DNA of 64,000 nt from Granulosicoccus sp964390335 (GCA_964390335.1 CAYMHU010000008.1:62001-126000), one strand, 5' to 3'. Counted from the first letter of the stretch, positions 1 through 9,288 are shown. Numbers and translations: made by a program. The notes: generated by a model from the sequence alone, not told the origin.

Positions 1-570
1 GCCGACTGCACAATCATCAGCTATCCAGACCTGCTGTTGGCCGCCGCGGCGTCCTACCCATGATGCGCAACCGTTACTGGGTGTAAACACGATGTAATTG
101 TTGTAGGTATCTGCGTTTTCTGCCGTACGTTCAATCATTTTTAACGTGGTTAAATCATTCCAATGTGCCACTGCGGCGTACGCATTGTCTCGCATGGTTT
201 GTGTTAGATCAGGTGCCATTTCAAAGGGAACAATGCCATCCGGCCAACGCTCGAATGCTGTTCGTACACCCAAACCGCGTTGTTGTATAGGAATTTCCAG
301 CCGACCGTTCGGGCTGAGTTCGCCTAAAACCATATCGCCTTGTGCAACGGCAAAACCCTGAATAATCTGATAGGGAATGCCGTTCAGGCTGCCGGTGATT
401 CGATTATCCCCTTCCAGCTGAAACTTTGATGGTCCGCTAAGTGAGAACTGTTCAACTTCAGACGCATGCAATGTCGGACACAACAGTAAAATAGCGCCCA
501 CGATGCTTGCTGCTATTCTGCTCAGGTTTCGGCTTGTCGATTCCGGCTTTGCAGGTGCCAGTGTGACCAT
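1..570 (-). CDS. Astacin-like (M12A) zinc metalloprotease, 3' end missing
   Basis: Reading leftward from an ATG at 570, 190 codons stay open to the window edge, so only the N-terminal part is present. Residues about 15-37 form a signal peptide (hydrophobic IAASIVGAILLL, then a small-residue cleavage zone). The rest matches the start of the astacin catalytic domain: FERWPDGIVPFEM, then a helix ending in HWNDLTTLKMIER, then NGCASWVGRRGGQQ, the usual lead-in to the zinc motif HExxHxxGxxH. That motif would lie left of the window, so catalytic competence cannot be judged. It is probably an exported endopeptidase. The gene is divergent from the MFS gene at 753. Confidence 0.8.
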   Translation of the reverse strand, partial: MVTLAPAKPESTSRNLSRIAASIVGAILLLCPTLHASEVEQFSLSGPSKFQLEGDNRITGSLNGIPYQIIQGFAVAQGDMVLGELSPNGRLEIPIQQRGLGVRTAFERWPDGIVPFEMAPDLTQTMRDNAYAAVAHWNDLTTLKMIERTAENADTYNNYIVFTPSNGCASWVGRRGGQQQVWIADDCAVG

Positions 571-752
571 AACTCGCTCGCTTTGTATCAAAATCGCACC
601 GATGGCTTTGCGGTACGTATCTAACGGTTATCGGACAGCTGGGCATTTAATAAACGTTACTAAACGCTACAACCACTGAAAACCAATGTGGGTGGGCATT
701 GCGAAGCGGCAGAGTGTGACGTATTCAACACGGCGCGGTATGCTAATAACCT

Positions 753-1997
753 ATGAATAGCATCACACAACAAAGTCAGCTTAATAAGAGCTGGCGAACC
801 CCACTGCTGGTTATTGTGGCTGGCTGTCTTATCGCATTGTTTGGCTTCGGTATCCGCTCTGGTCTTGGATTGTTTCTCGAGCCCATGACGGTAGCCCGGG
901 GGTGGACCAGGGAAACCTTTGGCTTTGCGCTGGCGCTACAGAATCTGTTCTGGGGTTTGGGGTTGCCTGTTGCTGGCGCTCTGGCCGATCGCTATGGTGC
1001 GATGCGGGTCATCATGGTTGGCGCGGTTGTCTATGCGCTGGGACTGTACGGGATGTCCCTGGCGCAAACGCCGTTTTCGTTGAATATGTTTGCCGGTGTG
1101 TTGTCGGGCGTTGGCATAGCCTTTTCGGCCTTTACGCTTGCGCTGGCTGCTATGGTCAGAGTGGTGGGCACGGAGAAACGCTCTTTTATTCTGGGTTTAG
1201 GCACCGCATCGGGTTCGCTTGGTCAGGTAATTTTTTCCCCTGTGAGTCAGGGATTCATTCAGCATGCAGGATGGTCAAATACATTAGTGGGCTTGGCTTT
1301 AGTTGCGCTTGCCATGATTCCGCTGGCATTTATTCTGCCTGGCATTGCGAGAAACGATGCTAGCGCCAGTACTCAGCACGAGCAGGCCAAACAGTCTTTG
1401 AAAGAAGCAGTAACGGAAGCCTTTGCACATCGCGGATTCGTGTTACTCACTACTGGTTTTTTTGTCTGTGGATTTCACGTGGCGTTTATAACCGTGCACT
1501 TTCCGGCCTACGTGAAAGATTTAGGACTAGACCCAGCAATAGGCGCTTACAGCCTTGCGTTAATTGGGTTGTTTAATATTGTTGGTTCATTCGGTTCGGG
1601 ATTGGTAGGGCAGCGCTATAGTAAAAAAATGAGTCTATCCACCATCTATTTTTTACGCTCTGTCGTTATCCTTGCGTTGCTATTGCTGCCCAAAACCCCG
1701 TTGGTCATTCTCACCTTTGCAGCCGTGATGGGTATCCTGTGGCTGTCTACGGTGCCATTAACGACGGGCATAATCGCGCAAGTGTTTGGCGTACAATACA
1801 TGGCTACATTGTTTGGCATTGTGTTTTTAAGCCATCAGATTGGTAGCTTTGTCGGTGTGTGGTTAGGTGGCTTACTGTACGATCAAACTGGCAGTTATAA
1901 CGGCATGTGGTGGGCCGGGGTCTTCTTTGGTGTAATAGCAGCAATATTGCATATGCCCATCAATGAAAAACCGTTGGCTCGGTTGACAGCAACATAA
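753..1997 (+). CDS. MFS family transporter
   Basis: The 414-residue protein has the length and alternating hydrophobic pattern of a 12-helix major facilitator. Between helices 2 and 3 lies the MFS loop signature (GALADRYGAMRV), and a charged central loop around residues 205-225 separates the two six-helix halves. The N-terminal part (GFGIRSGLGLFLEPM) resembles monocarboxylate and oxalate/formate-type carriers, but no residue visible here fixes the substrate. It is a monocistronic inner-membrane protein, divergent from the astacin gene. No clear Shine-Dalgarno sequence precedes the ATG. It is followed by a GC-rich hairpin shared with the convergent hexosaminidase. Confidence 0.85.
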   Translation: MNSITQQSQLNKSWRTPLLVIVAGCLIALFGFGIRSGLGLFLEPMTVARGWTRETFGFALALQNLFWGLGLPVAGALADRYGAMRVIMVGAVVYALGLYGMSLAQTPFSLNMFAGVLSGVGIAFSAFTLALAAMVRVVGTEKRSFILGLGTASGSLGQVIFSPVSQGFIQHAGWSNTLVGLALVALAMIPLAFILPGIARNDASASTQHEQAKQSLKEAVTEAFAHRGFVLLTTGFFVCGFHVAFITVHFPAYVKDLGLDPAIGAYSLALIGLFNIVGSFGSGLVGQRYSKKMSLSTIYFLRSVVILALLLLPKTPLVILTFAAVMGILWLSTVPLTTGIIAQVFGVQYMATLFGIVFLSHQIGSFVGVWLGGLLYDQTGSYNGMWWAGVFFGVIAAILHMPINEKPLARLTAT

Positions 1998-2065
1998 ACC
2001 GCTGTTGATTTGTTTGCTGAAAAAAATGCAAGCAGCAATGTAAGCAATGCCACCCTGGCAATCGA

Positions 2066-2087
2066 AAGCCCCACGGCTGTGGGGCTT
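2066..2087. terminator. Hairpin between convergent genes
   Basis: A perfect 9-bp stem (AAGCCCCAC with GTGGGGCTT) around a 4-base loop sits between the stop codons of the MFS and hexosaminidase genes. It has no strong T run on the plus strand, so efficiency is uncertain, but its position suits a bidirectional terminator. Confidence 0.55.
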
Positions 2088-2123
2088 GTGTATGTAGGAA
2101 TGTCTGGCTAATAAGGCTAAACG

Positions 2124-5000
2124 TTACTGTTCGACTGGTACGGCGCGGCTGGCTCTTGCACCATTGGCAGACAATGTTCTAACGAAGGCAACAGAATCTA
2201 ATGTTGGTGCAGCGCTCGGGTTATAGGTTTGCCAACTGTTACCATCGGCTGAGTATTGCGTGGTTAAACCTTTGAATTCAACCTGCATATTTAAGTTGCT
2301 GGAACCCGGTTCTACGCTGGGTAGCGGTATGCGGTATTGCACGCCTGCAGCGTCAAGCTTGGATAGTTCCGTGTCAGCAAGTTTTTTAGCAAACGATGCA
2401 TAGTCTAGTTCTACAGCAGCTCTATCAACATTGGTCGATTGATTGCTGAATTGCGTGCCCGGTATGTATTCCAATTCCCAATCGGCCGCATGCCAGGCGC
2501 GTTCAGCTAGTGCAAGCAGGCGAGGGAACAGCATGTAGTCAAACTGCTCTGGTGTGCGTACCGTTTCGCTCCACAAAAATCCTTGCATCCCTTGGTACCC
2601 TTGACTACTGCTACTAGCAGAGGCGCTCCATGGATTACCATAACGCTCTTGTGATAGGGCTGCATTTTGCGACAAGTTCTCTGGTGTAAAACGAAATACT
2701 TTTTCAGTACTGATTTGTCTTGCTGCCCAGTAGTAACCACGTTCTTTAGGATCAACCTCGTAAGGGAAGTCGAAGTACAGATAATCGGGATTGCCCAGAA
2801 TGGTTTCGAAGCCTCGGTCCACGAATGAGTTTGCTAAATCGATTGTTGCATTTGAATTGTTTGTATTGGCATCAGATAACCGCGCCCAGAAACCAACCCC
2901 AGCACTTGTGGTGGCTAATTCGTTTGCGGAAAGTGAGCCGTATATATCCTGATAAGCATACAACGTTGGAATGCCTGCATTAGCCACAATTTGCGATACC
3001 CGGTTTATGAAGTAGGGTGTTAAATCGTTTCTTGAACTGACTTCTGCGGTGTTAGCGATAAAGTCGTCGCACACGGGAGATGCAGCCCAAGGTTCGTCAG
3101 ACGCGGAACGATCAGGATTGGGAAAACCCCAACTTAGCAAAATGTTTACGGCTTCATCGCCGCCCATATGCCAAACATTAAACGGCAGACCTGCGTCTGT
3201 ATACATACTTTTAACTTCGGTTATAACCGTTTCTAGAAAATTGTAGGTGCCGGGTACACAAGGGTTTATAAAACTATCGTTATAATTTTGCACCGTTAAA
3301 TAACGCGACGTATCGTTTGGATCATCAATCCGTACATTCAGATTCAGCGCGTCGCCTGTGTTGTACGCTCGGGCTCGCATACCAACTACCGCGGCGCGCG
3401 CATGTGCCGGCATATCAAATTCTGGAATCACTTCAATGAAGCGTGCGTTGGCGTATTTGAGTAAATCGACAAAGTCTGCTCGACTAAAAAAGCCTGATCC
3501 CTGATTACTGCTAAATGGACCCGAACCCATGCCTGGCATCAATGAGTTGGTTTCGGTCACGTTGCCATCAGCATCAAGATTGAATTCTCGCTTGGCCGCA
3601 ACGCTTGTTAGTTCGGGAAAGCTCGGGATTTCTAATCGCCAGCCTTCATCGTCTGATAAGTGTAGATGCAACTTATTCATCTTGTACGCTGCCATTTGAT
3701 CCAGCAAGCGTTTTATTGAGGCAACTGAATGAAAGTTTCGGGCAACGTCAATGTGCATGCCGCGAAAGCCGAAACGCGGACTGTCGCTCACTTCCACTAT
3801 CGGTAAAGAGTTCGTTTGCGGATCAAACAACGCTAACAAAGATTGCGCTGCGTAGAACATCATGGCCTGGTCACTGGCGGTTAATGTAATTGTGCCATTC
3901 GCTTGTACTGATAACGTGTAGGTGTTGGCCGACATAGTATTGTCGATAGCGCCTTGCACCGGCGTCGACGTAGAACCGCCAATAAATTGGGCTTGCCGTG
4001 TGTTCAGTGCCGATAAAGAATCAGCCGGCAGGCCGAGCGATACAAAGTTAAAGCTATTGTTTACGGCAACAGAACCCGCTGTTTGAGTTAGTGAAGTTGG
4101 TCGTGGGATAATTCTGGCGTTCAAGCTTGATGCACTTAAGGTATCAATTGCCGTATTGATTTCGCTATTGCGTGCATGGCGGGTTGCGGTACTGGCAATC
4201 GCGTTGTTTTCACCAACAAATTCGAAGCGGTTATTGCCGGTGATTTCCATCGCGTAGGCGTTTTCATCTGTCTCGTTATCGGTGTTGGCAATTAACGTGA
4301 CTCGCCCACCTTGGGCGACCCAATAGCGGGGTTGGAAATCGGTCTCTACCAAATGGTTAAATTCAGTAATCATTTTGACGGTTTTTACTCCGCCGTTAAA
4401 TCCACTGAATGCGTCCGTGGGTGCTACGTAGTGTAAGTCGCCGTTAACGTGTGTAACGCTGAACTCATCGCTTTGCACTTGCAGCACTCGGCGGGTACTG
4501 TGAAAGTAGAGTTTCCAGGTGTTATCGCTTAACGAATTGGCGGCGTCTTTTATGTGTAAGTTCACAACACTGCAGGCATTGTATTGAGCGCCAATATCAG
4601 CACACTGCAAGCCAACAGACGTGCCCTGATTAGTTGCAACTTCATACATAATTGCCAGCGAATCTGACAGTGCTGCGACGCGGTCGGCCCCAGTTTGCAG
4701 CACAAGCGGATCGTTTTGCGTAGCGGGGACGCTAGCTATCGCCGTACCGCTGTGGCTTAACCCTGCATCGAGGAGGGAAGCGTTAGTATCGGGTCCGCCT
4801 GTGTTTGTGCCATTGTCCGTTGAGCCTGCTTCAGTACCGCCCGCTTCGGTACCACCTGCCTCCGTGTTTCCAGCTTCAGTGCTTCCCGCAGTTGATGTGC
4901 CGGTATTGCCACCGCTCGAGCTGCCGTTCGATGAGCCGCCACAAGCGCTAATGGCTAAAGTACAGCTGGCCAAAAGCGCAATTACAGGTAGTAATTTCAT
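2124..5000 (-). CDS. GH20 beta-N-acetylhexosaminidase (chitobiase) lipoprotein
   Basis: Hydrolyses terminal N-acetylhexosamine from chitooligosaccharides or glycoconjugates at the cell surface. The 958-residue precursor has a lipobox ending in Cys20 (LAISAC), then a low-complexity Gly/Thr/Glu linker (repeated TEAG) to about residue 75. A chitobiase-type N-terminal carbohydrate-binding domain follows at about 80-270, then the GH20b domain at about 290-410. The catalytic barrel begins at FGFRGMHIDVARNFH and contains the acid pair Asp615-Glu616 in WHMGGDE. A C-terminal Ig-like domain ends the protein. The domain order matches Vibrio and Serratia chitobiases, with the linker as an addition. No other chitin genes are adjacent, so it is probably transcribed alone. 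Confidence 0.92.
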   Translation of the reverse strand: MKLLPVIALLASCTLAISACGGSSNGSSSGGNTGTSTAGSTEAGNTEAGGTEAGGTEAGSTDNGTNTGGPDTNASLLDAGLSHSGTAIASVPATQNDPLVLQTGADRVAALSDSLAIMYEVATNQGTSVGLQCADIGAQYNACSVVNLHIKDAANSLSDNTWKLYFHSTRRVLQVQSDEFSVTHVNGDLHYVAPTDAFSGFNGGVKTVKMITEFNHLVETDFQPRYWVAQGGRVTLIANTDNETDENAYAMEITGNNRFEFVGENNAIASTATRHARNSEINTAIDTLSASSLNARIIPRPTSLTQTAGSVAVNNSFNFVSLGLPADSLSALNTRQAQFIGGSTSTPVQGAIDNTMSANTYTLSVQANGTITLTASDQAMMFYAAQSLLALFDPQTNSLPIVEVSDSPRFGFRGMHIDVARNFHSVASIKRLLDQMAAYKMNKLHLHLSDDEGWRLEIPSFPELTSVAAKREFNLDADGNVTETNSLMPGMGSGPFSSNQGSGFFSRADFVDLLKYANARFIEVIPEFDMPAHARAAVVGMRARAYNTGDALNLNVRIDDPNDTSRYLTVQNYNDSFINPCVPGTYNFLETVITEVKSMYTDAGLPFNVWHMGGDEAVNILLSWGFPNPDRSASDEPWAASPVCDDFIANTAEVSSRNDLTPYFINRVSQIVANAGIPTLYAYQDIYGSLSANELATTSAGVGFWARLSDANTNNSNATIDLANSFVDRGFETILGNPDYLYFDFPYEVDPKERGYYWAARQISTEKVFRFTPENLSQNAALSQERYGNPWSASASSSSQGYQGMQGFLWSETVRTPEQFDYMLFPRLLALAERAWHAADWELEYIPGTQFSNQSTNVDRAAVELDYASFAKKLADTELSKLDAAGVQYRIPLPSVEPGSSNLNMQVEFKGLTTQYSADGNSWQTYNPSAAPTLDSVAFVRTLSANGARASRAVPVEQ

Positions 5001-5128
5001 TTTCTAATACTCGGATGCTTTGTCAGATCTCCATTATGCCTCGGCGTGTGTTAATTTCCGAGTGTGTTTTACCAATTTTCCGCTCCGTCATTGCTAAACA
5101 GCGCTATCACCAGGACGTTTTACAGATT

Positions 5129-6013
5129 GTGACACCTATCAGAGACCCTAATCCCTTTGATTACGGCAGGTTAATGCTGGTCAGCGCAATTTGGGGCGCG
5201 TCATTTATTTGCATTGAAATAGCGTTGGCTGACTTTTCTCCATTTGCCATTGCTACCTGGCGCTTGTTTATTGCCAGTCTCATCATTTTGTTTGTGTGCT
5301 ACCAAAAAGGTTTGCGAATCCCGCTCGACAGACGATCACTGATTTTGCTGGGCGCGATTGGTTTTTTAAATGGCAGCGTGCCATTCACGCTAATTGGTTG
5401 GGGACAACAAACGGTAGATCCTGCAACAACGGCATTATTGTTGGCGACATCGCCGTTTGTTGCATTGTTGCTGAATCATTTCATGACAACCGATGACCGC
5501 TTCACGCTAAATCGTCTAGTGGGTTTAACAGTTGGTTTTATCGGTGTTAGTTTGTTGTTTGTGCAAGAAATTGTGTTTGAAGGTAATGGTTTGATCGGTA
5601 TGTTGGCCATTATGGTTGCATCGGCTTGCTACACGCTATCGGCCATATGGATTCGTCGACTGCAAGGCGTGCCCGGGTTGGTCATTGTTGCAGGATCCAC
5701 ATTAATATCGAGCATGCCAATGTTGCCCTTATTATTGTGGTGGTATCCGCCGTGGGAGCAGCAAACTTCGTTCAGCAGTCTGACAGCGTTGTTATTTCTG
5801 GCTATTGGACCTACTGCAATAGCGTATGTGCTTCGCACTCAAATCGTACAAATCAATGGCGCTGTGTTTATGTCTACCGTGGGCTATTTAATTCCGCTGT
5901 TTGCAGTGTTATGGTCATGGTTGTTTTTCGCCGAAACGCCCACAATAATCATGGCAACGGCCATGATATTTGTATTTACTGGCATTTTTCTTGGACGTAA
6001 ATCCGCTGCGTAA
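5129..6013 (+). CDS. EamA/DMT-family permease
   Basis: An inner-membrane carrier of the drug/metabolite superfamily, with two EamA halves of five hydrophobic segments each. The first half starts at LMLVSAIWGASF and the second at about the middle (LIGMLAIMVASACYTLSAIW). The reading frame stays open back to an ATG at 5015, but that leaves only 14 bases before the divergent hexosaminidase start, too few for two promoters. The GTG at 5129 puts helix 1 about 15 residues in, as is usual, with AGGA about 13 bases upstream. The start is therefore uncertain (5015, 5036 or 5129). Length is about 294 residues. The substrate is unknown. Confidence 0.82.
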   Translation: MTPIRDPNPFDYGRLMLVSAIWGASFICIEIALADFSPFAIATWRLFIASLIILFVCYQKGLRIPLDRRSLILLGAIGFLNGSVPFTLIGWGQQTVDPATTALLLATSPFVALLLNHFMTTDDRFTLNRLVGLTVGFIGVSLLFVQEIVFEGNGLIGMLAIMVASACYTLSAIWIRRLQGVPGLVIVAGSTLISSMPMLPLLLWWYPPWEQQTSFSSLTALLFLAIGPTAIAYVLRTQIVQINGAVFMSTVGYLIPLFAVLWSWLFFAETPTIIMATAMIFVFTGIFLGRKSAA

Positions 6014-6084
6014 AATGATTCGTACTAAACTTGCTAAAGTGACCTTATTAACCATCACTGATAACCATCTAAGTAGAGCCCATA

Positions 6085-7326
6085 ATGAGTAAAAAGACCC
6101 CGTGGACCGAAGCCATGCCCGAACAGCAGTTCGAGATCATGCGCGACATCATTGCTGCCCCAAGTCCCGTCGGCCTGGAATCGGCCATGACGCTAGGAGT
6201 TTTAAAACCCTATTTTGATTCATTTATGCCTAAAAGTTGGAAGATGCATCAGCATGCAGGTAATGCCAGTGTGGTCTGGGATTCCCATCCAGGCAAAGAA
6301 GACATGTTTACGGTCATGATCGTAGGCCATGCCGATAAAATTAGGATGCAAGTTCGCAAAATCGGACCGGATGGAAAAATCTGGATAAACAGCGATTCGT
6401 TTTTGCCGTGCACCATGCTAGGACACGAAGTCACGCTGTTCAGTGAAGACCCAGACAAACCCGGCAAATACCGCTCGTTAAACGGCGGCACTATCGAGGC
6501 TTTAGGGGCTATCCATTTTTCTGATATGGGTCATCGAACTGGCGATAAGGGAATCCGACCCACGCAGCTGTATTTAGATTTACAAATCCACGGTGACAAC
6601 AAAGCAGATCAAATTAAACGATTAGGTGTCAAGGCGGGCGATTCCTTACTGCTTAAACGTCCAATTAAACGTGGCTTTAGCCCCAACACTTTTTACGGTG
6701 CATATCTCGATAACGGCCTTGGCTGCTTTGTGACTGCGGAGGTTGCAAAGTTAGTAGCCAAAGCGACTGCAATGAAAAAAGTGCGGGTGCTGTTTGCCAT
6801 TGCATCGCATGAAGAGATCGGACGTTTCGGTAGTCGGATTCTTGCCGGCGTACATCAGCCCGATGCGCTGATTGCGGTTGATGTTAATCACGACTACGTT
6901 GCAGCACCAAATATTGGCGATCGTAATATGACGCCATTAGAAATGGGCAAAGGTTTTACGATGTCTGTTGGTGCTATCGTCAGTGAGCAATTGAATACAC
7001 GCATTAAAAAAGCGGCTGCGAAACACAAAATTCCAATGCAACTGGATGTGACGGGCCGTGACACAGGCACCGATGGTATGGCAGGCGTACTCGCTAACAT
7101 CGATAGTGCAGCAACTTCAATCGGTTTCCCGACCCGAAATATGCACACCATTTCTGAGTCTGGTAATACCAGCGATGTGTTAGCAGCCATACATGTTATC
7201 TATCAGACCATTGCTGCAATGGATAAAGAAAAAGGTGATTTGCGTGAAACGTTTAAGACCACGCATCCACGTTTGGATAAAACCACTGAGATTAAACATC
7301 AAGGCTTCGATAAGCTGGAAAAGTAG
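6085..7326 (+). CDS. M42-family metallopeptidase, NAGGN-osmolyte subfamily
   Basis: The protein has 413 residues. Metal-ligand motifs of M42 peptidases are visible: VGHADKIRM, the bridging Asp in YLDNGLGC, ASHEEIGRFG with the catalytic Glu pair, AVDVNHDY, and a C-terminal HTISESGNTSD. Long blocks (FEIMRDIIAAPSPVGLE; INSDSFLPC) follow the subfamily normally encoded beside asparagine-synthase-like and GNAT/ligase genes for N-acetylglutaminylglutamine amide, an osmoprotectant. Those partners are not in this window, so its cellular substrate is inferred only. It is cytoplasmic and probably monocistronic. The subfamily call rests on remembered family patterns. Confidence 0.85.
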   Translation: MSKKTPWTEAMPEQQFEIMRDIIAAPSPVGLESAMTLGVLKPYFDSFMPKSWKMHQHAGNASVVWDSHPGKEDMFTVMIVGHADKIRMQVRKIGPDGKIWINSDSFLPCTMLGHEVTLFSEDPDKPGKYRSLNGGTIEALGAIHFSDMGHRTGDKGIRPTQLYLDLQIHGDNKADQIKRLGVKAGDSLLLKRPIKRGFSPNTFYGAYLDNGLGCFVTAEVAKLVAKATAMKKVRVLFAIASHEEIGRFGSRILAGVHQPDALIAVDVNHDYVAAPNIGDRNMTPLEMGKGFTMSVGAIVSEQLNTRIKKAAAKHKIPMQLDVTGRDTGTDGMAGVLANIDSAATSIGFPTRNMHTISESGNTSDVLAAIHVIYQTIAAMDKEKGDLRETFKTTHPRLDKTTEIKHQGFDKLEK

Positions 7327-7390
7327 GTTTTGAGTCTACAACATGATTGCCGCAGCTATTCTACGAATATTTAGTTGTCGTCTATCGGAA

Positions 7391-7409
7391 CGCCACAGTC
7401 ATTGTGGCG
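7391..7409. terminator. Small inverted repeat between convergent genes
   Basis: A 7-bp stem (CGCCACA with TGTGGCG) with a 5-base loop lies in the gap between the M42 peptidase stop and the HipA-like stop. No T run follows on either strand, so this is only a candidate terminator. Confidence 0.3.
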
Positions 7410-7445
7410 CTTGCTTGGTGCTGGAAACGATAAAAATAAATACTT

Positions 7446-8765
7446 TCAGCCGATCAGGTATCGGTTGATTTTATCTACGATCGCAGTTTCCTCAATAAAC
7501 TTACGAAGGGTATTAGAAGTTCTTGGGTCATTGGGTACTCTCTTCCAAAATTCAATCGCAGCCTCTACAGCTCGTTTTGAATCGAAAGTGCTCCCCGTCA
7601 ATTCGAATTCGGGAATTTCGAACTTTAGACTCGTGACTTCAGATCCTTTTGGTGCAAAACCCATTGAGCACATATCATAAACTGGGAGAAGACTAAATGT
7701 TTCTCCGTCAATCGATACACTCAAATTTCCGAGATGTCTGTCTGTATTGTTTATCAACTTACCAAAAAGCTCTAAAGCAACTACATTATGATGATCAAAC
7801 ATTGTTGCTATATCTGCTTCCACCATGCTTCCATAAACATCAGTCCAACTACCACCACTGCCTACAAATTCAGCATCAACCGTTCTCAACGAAAACATTG
7901 AAATACGACCAAACTTTCCTCTGCGATCAAAACGTTTTGACTCAAGAAAATATCTCCCATTCTGATCGTAAAGTGTAGTTTCCGCAGCTGGAAACCCGAA
8001 GTCTGACAATACTGAAAGTGCATGATACTCAGTAACTAAAATATCTCTCCATCTTTCACTGGTTAGGTCATCCTGTGATGGCGTAAATTTCACGATTACA
8101 TGAGATTCAATGTCAGAAATAAATGCGGTAAACTTTTGCTGTTCGCCACCGGCAGACGATACTCCTGTGATTCCTTCAAGGGTTGCTTCGGCGATTTCGT
8201 GATAATTTTCTCGGCTGACAATTTGGGGTGGATTTCTGAGTCTGTTCATCATTGAGAAACCGAAAACTAGATCTCCAGGTAAATCGTCTCCATTAGCTAA
8301 TAGATATTTTCCAACTTGATCAACTGTCCAGTGGTCGGGATCCGGTGGGAACTCATCCGATTGCGAAGACAATCTTTGAGCTATTAATCTTCCTAAAAAA
8401 CCTTGAGGCCGTGCGTCTTCCATAAAATATGGCAAGCTGTCGAACAGGGCGTCGAACTCGCAACCGTTAAACAAAAACGATGCGCCTGATAAGCCTGCAA
8501 AGAAGTAACCATCGGGTTGAAGTCGGCAGAGTAGTCCTCGCGGCACGTTCTTACCATTAGTATCGACTGTCGCTATAGGTATTTTTTGCTCGGAACCAAA
8601 CGCGACATCTACTGCAGCATATCGATATGGCTTGGGGCCAGGTAGTCTTATGATCTCGCTAGAATTTCTGACCAAACGGGATACAGTCGCCTGGCTGAGA
8701 TTAGTCACTGCTTGAATTTCTTTGGATGTTCGCGGTCCAGTAGCAAGCGCCTCTAGAATACTCAT
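7446..8765 (-). CDS. HipA-like serine/threonine kinase of the YjjJ type, with fused HTH
   Basis: A 439-residue HipA-family kinase. Residues 1-60 form a winged-helix DNA-binding domain (LSQATVSRLVRN), as in E. coli YjjJ, which replaces a separate HipB antitoxin. A HipA N-terminal domain follows, then the kinase: glycine-rich SSAGGEQQ, the ATP-binding Lys in VIVKF, catalytic NNTDRHLGN with Asp342, and the metal-binding Asp364 in VYDMC. All key residues are present, so it is probably an active kinase. No HipB-like gene lies on either side. The gene and its upstream DNA look richer in A+T than the surroundings and sit beside a tRNA gene, which hints at transfer. Physiological target unknown. Confidence 0.85.
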   Translation of the reverse strand: MSILEALATGPRTSKEIQAVTNLSQATVSRLVRNSSEIIRLPGPKPYRYAAVDVAFGSEQKIPIATVDTNGKNVPRGLLCRLQPDGYFFAGLSGASFLFNGCEFDALFDSLPYFMEDARPQGFLGRLIAQRLSSQSDEFPPDPDHWTVDQVGKYLLANGDDLPGDLVFGFSMMNRLRNPPQIVSRENYHEIAEATLEGITGVSSAGGEQQKFTAFISDIESHVIVKFTPSQDDLTSERWRDILVTEYHALSVLSDFGFPAAETTLYDQNGRYFLESKRFDRRGKFGRISMFSLRTVDAEFVGSGGSWTDVYGSMVEADIATMFDHHNVVALELFGKLINNTDRHLGNLSVSIDGETFSLLPVYDMCSMGFAPKGSEVTSLKFEIPEFELTGSTFDSKRAVEAAIEFWKRVPNDPRTSNTLRKFIEETAIVDKINRYLIG

Positions 8766-9117
8766 ATGAATCCGTTTAGAATAACTATTGGTGAAAATAA
8801 TTCTATATAAAACATATACATAGATTATTTTATTTGTTTATAAATATTTTCTGTGAATATAAGTAGAATAGCAATTATTGTGCTCAACGACAACAATTTC
8901 AAGAGTAGTATCAAAAACTGGAACGGTTGCCGATATAGAACGTGGCAGCCAATTTGAAATTACAGAGTAGCCAGAGCTAACTGGCCGCCTAAGTTCCGTT
9001 TCAAGTGTTTAGAGTACGGACAAGGATGCACTCTGTTTTCACCACTAAGGATTTCAACAAATCGGCCGCTAGGTTTAGGTGTGGGCGTATATTACACCCG
9101 AATTCTGGGCAGAGAAA
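8766..9117. other. Gene-free AT-rich stretch between HipA-like gene and tRNA
   Basis: About 350 bases without a supported gene. The left 110 bases are very AT-rich and probably hold the promoter of the HipA-like gene. The remainder is ordinary in composition and shows no clear hairpin or frame. I found no copy of the tRNA 3' end on the far side of the HipA gene. Confidence 0.5.
8778..8804. promoter_or_regulatory. Imperfect inverted repeat upstream of the HipA-like gene
   Basis: AGAATAA and TAATTCT form 6 of 7 pairs around a 13-base centre, ending 13 bases before the start codon of the HipA-like gene in strongly AT-rich DNA. Because the protein has its own HTH domain, this is a plausible autoregulatory site. 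The assignment is by position only. Confidence 0.3.
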
Positions 9118-9194
9118 TGGCGTCCCGGGAGGGATTCGAACCCCCGACCTGCCCCTTAGGAGGGGGCTGCTCTATCCAGCTGAGCTACCGGGAC
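9118..9194 (-). tRNA. tRNA-Arg (anticodon CCT)
   Basis: Read on the minus strand, the 77 bases fold into a complete cloverleaf. The acceptor stem is GTCCCGG with CCGGGAC, and the D stem is GCTC with GAGC. The anticodon stem GCCCC/GGGGC encloses the loop CTCCTAA, giving anticodon CCT. The T arm has GGGGG, TTCGAAT and CCCTC. Discriminator G and an encoded CCA follow. It decodes the AGG arginine codon. tRNA genes of this kind are frequent integration sites, and the HipA-like gene is its downstream neighbour. Confidence 0.95.
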
Positions 9195-9210
9195 CACATT
9201 GACCTACAGC

Positions 9211-9216
9211 AGTATA
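9211..9216 (-). promoter_or_regulatory. -10 element of the tRNA-Arg promoter
   Basis: On the minus strand TATACT lies 16 bases before the first tRNA base, a good match to the sigma-70 -10 consensus. The -35 region is weak. Confidence 0.5.
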
Positions 9217-9288
9217 GCGAAAATGGTGCTGCAGTTTGGACGGTCTATCAACTATATTGTAGGTGGAAGCTCATTAAAGATGATCCCA

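Noticed and set aside
146..361. Plus-strand 71-codon frame
   Set aside because: It is opposite the astacin coding sequence, which has clear family motifs; this is a shadow.
458..646. Minus-strand 62-codon frame overlapping the astacin start
   Set aside because: It lies in another frame of the astacin N-terminal coding region and has no recognisable domain or ribosome site.
7327..9118. Attachment-site duplication around the HipA-like gene
   Set aside because: The tRNA-Arg 3' end was compared by eye with the sequence at 7327-7445; no matching stretch longer than about five bases was found.
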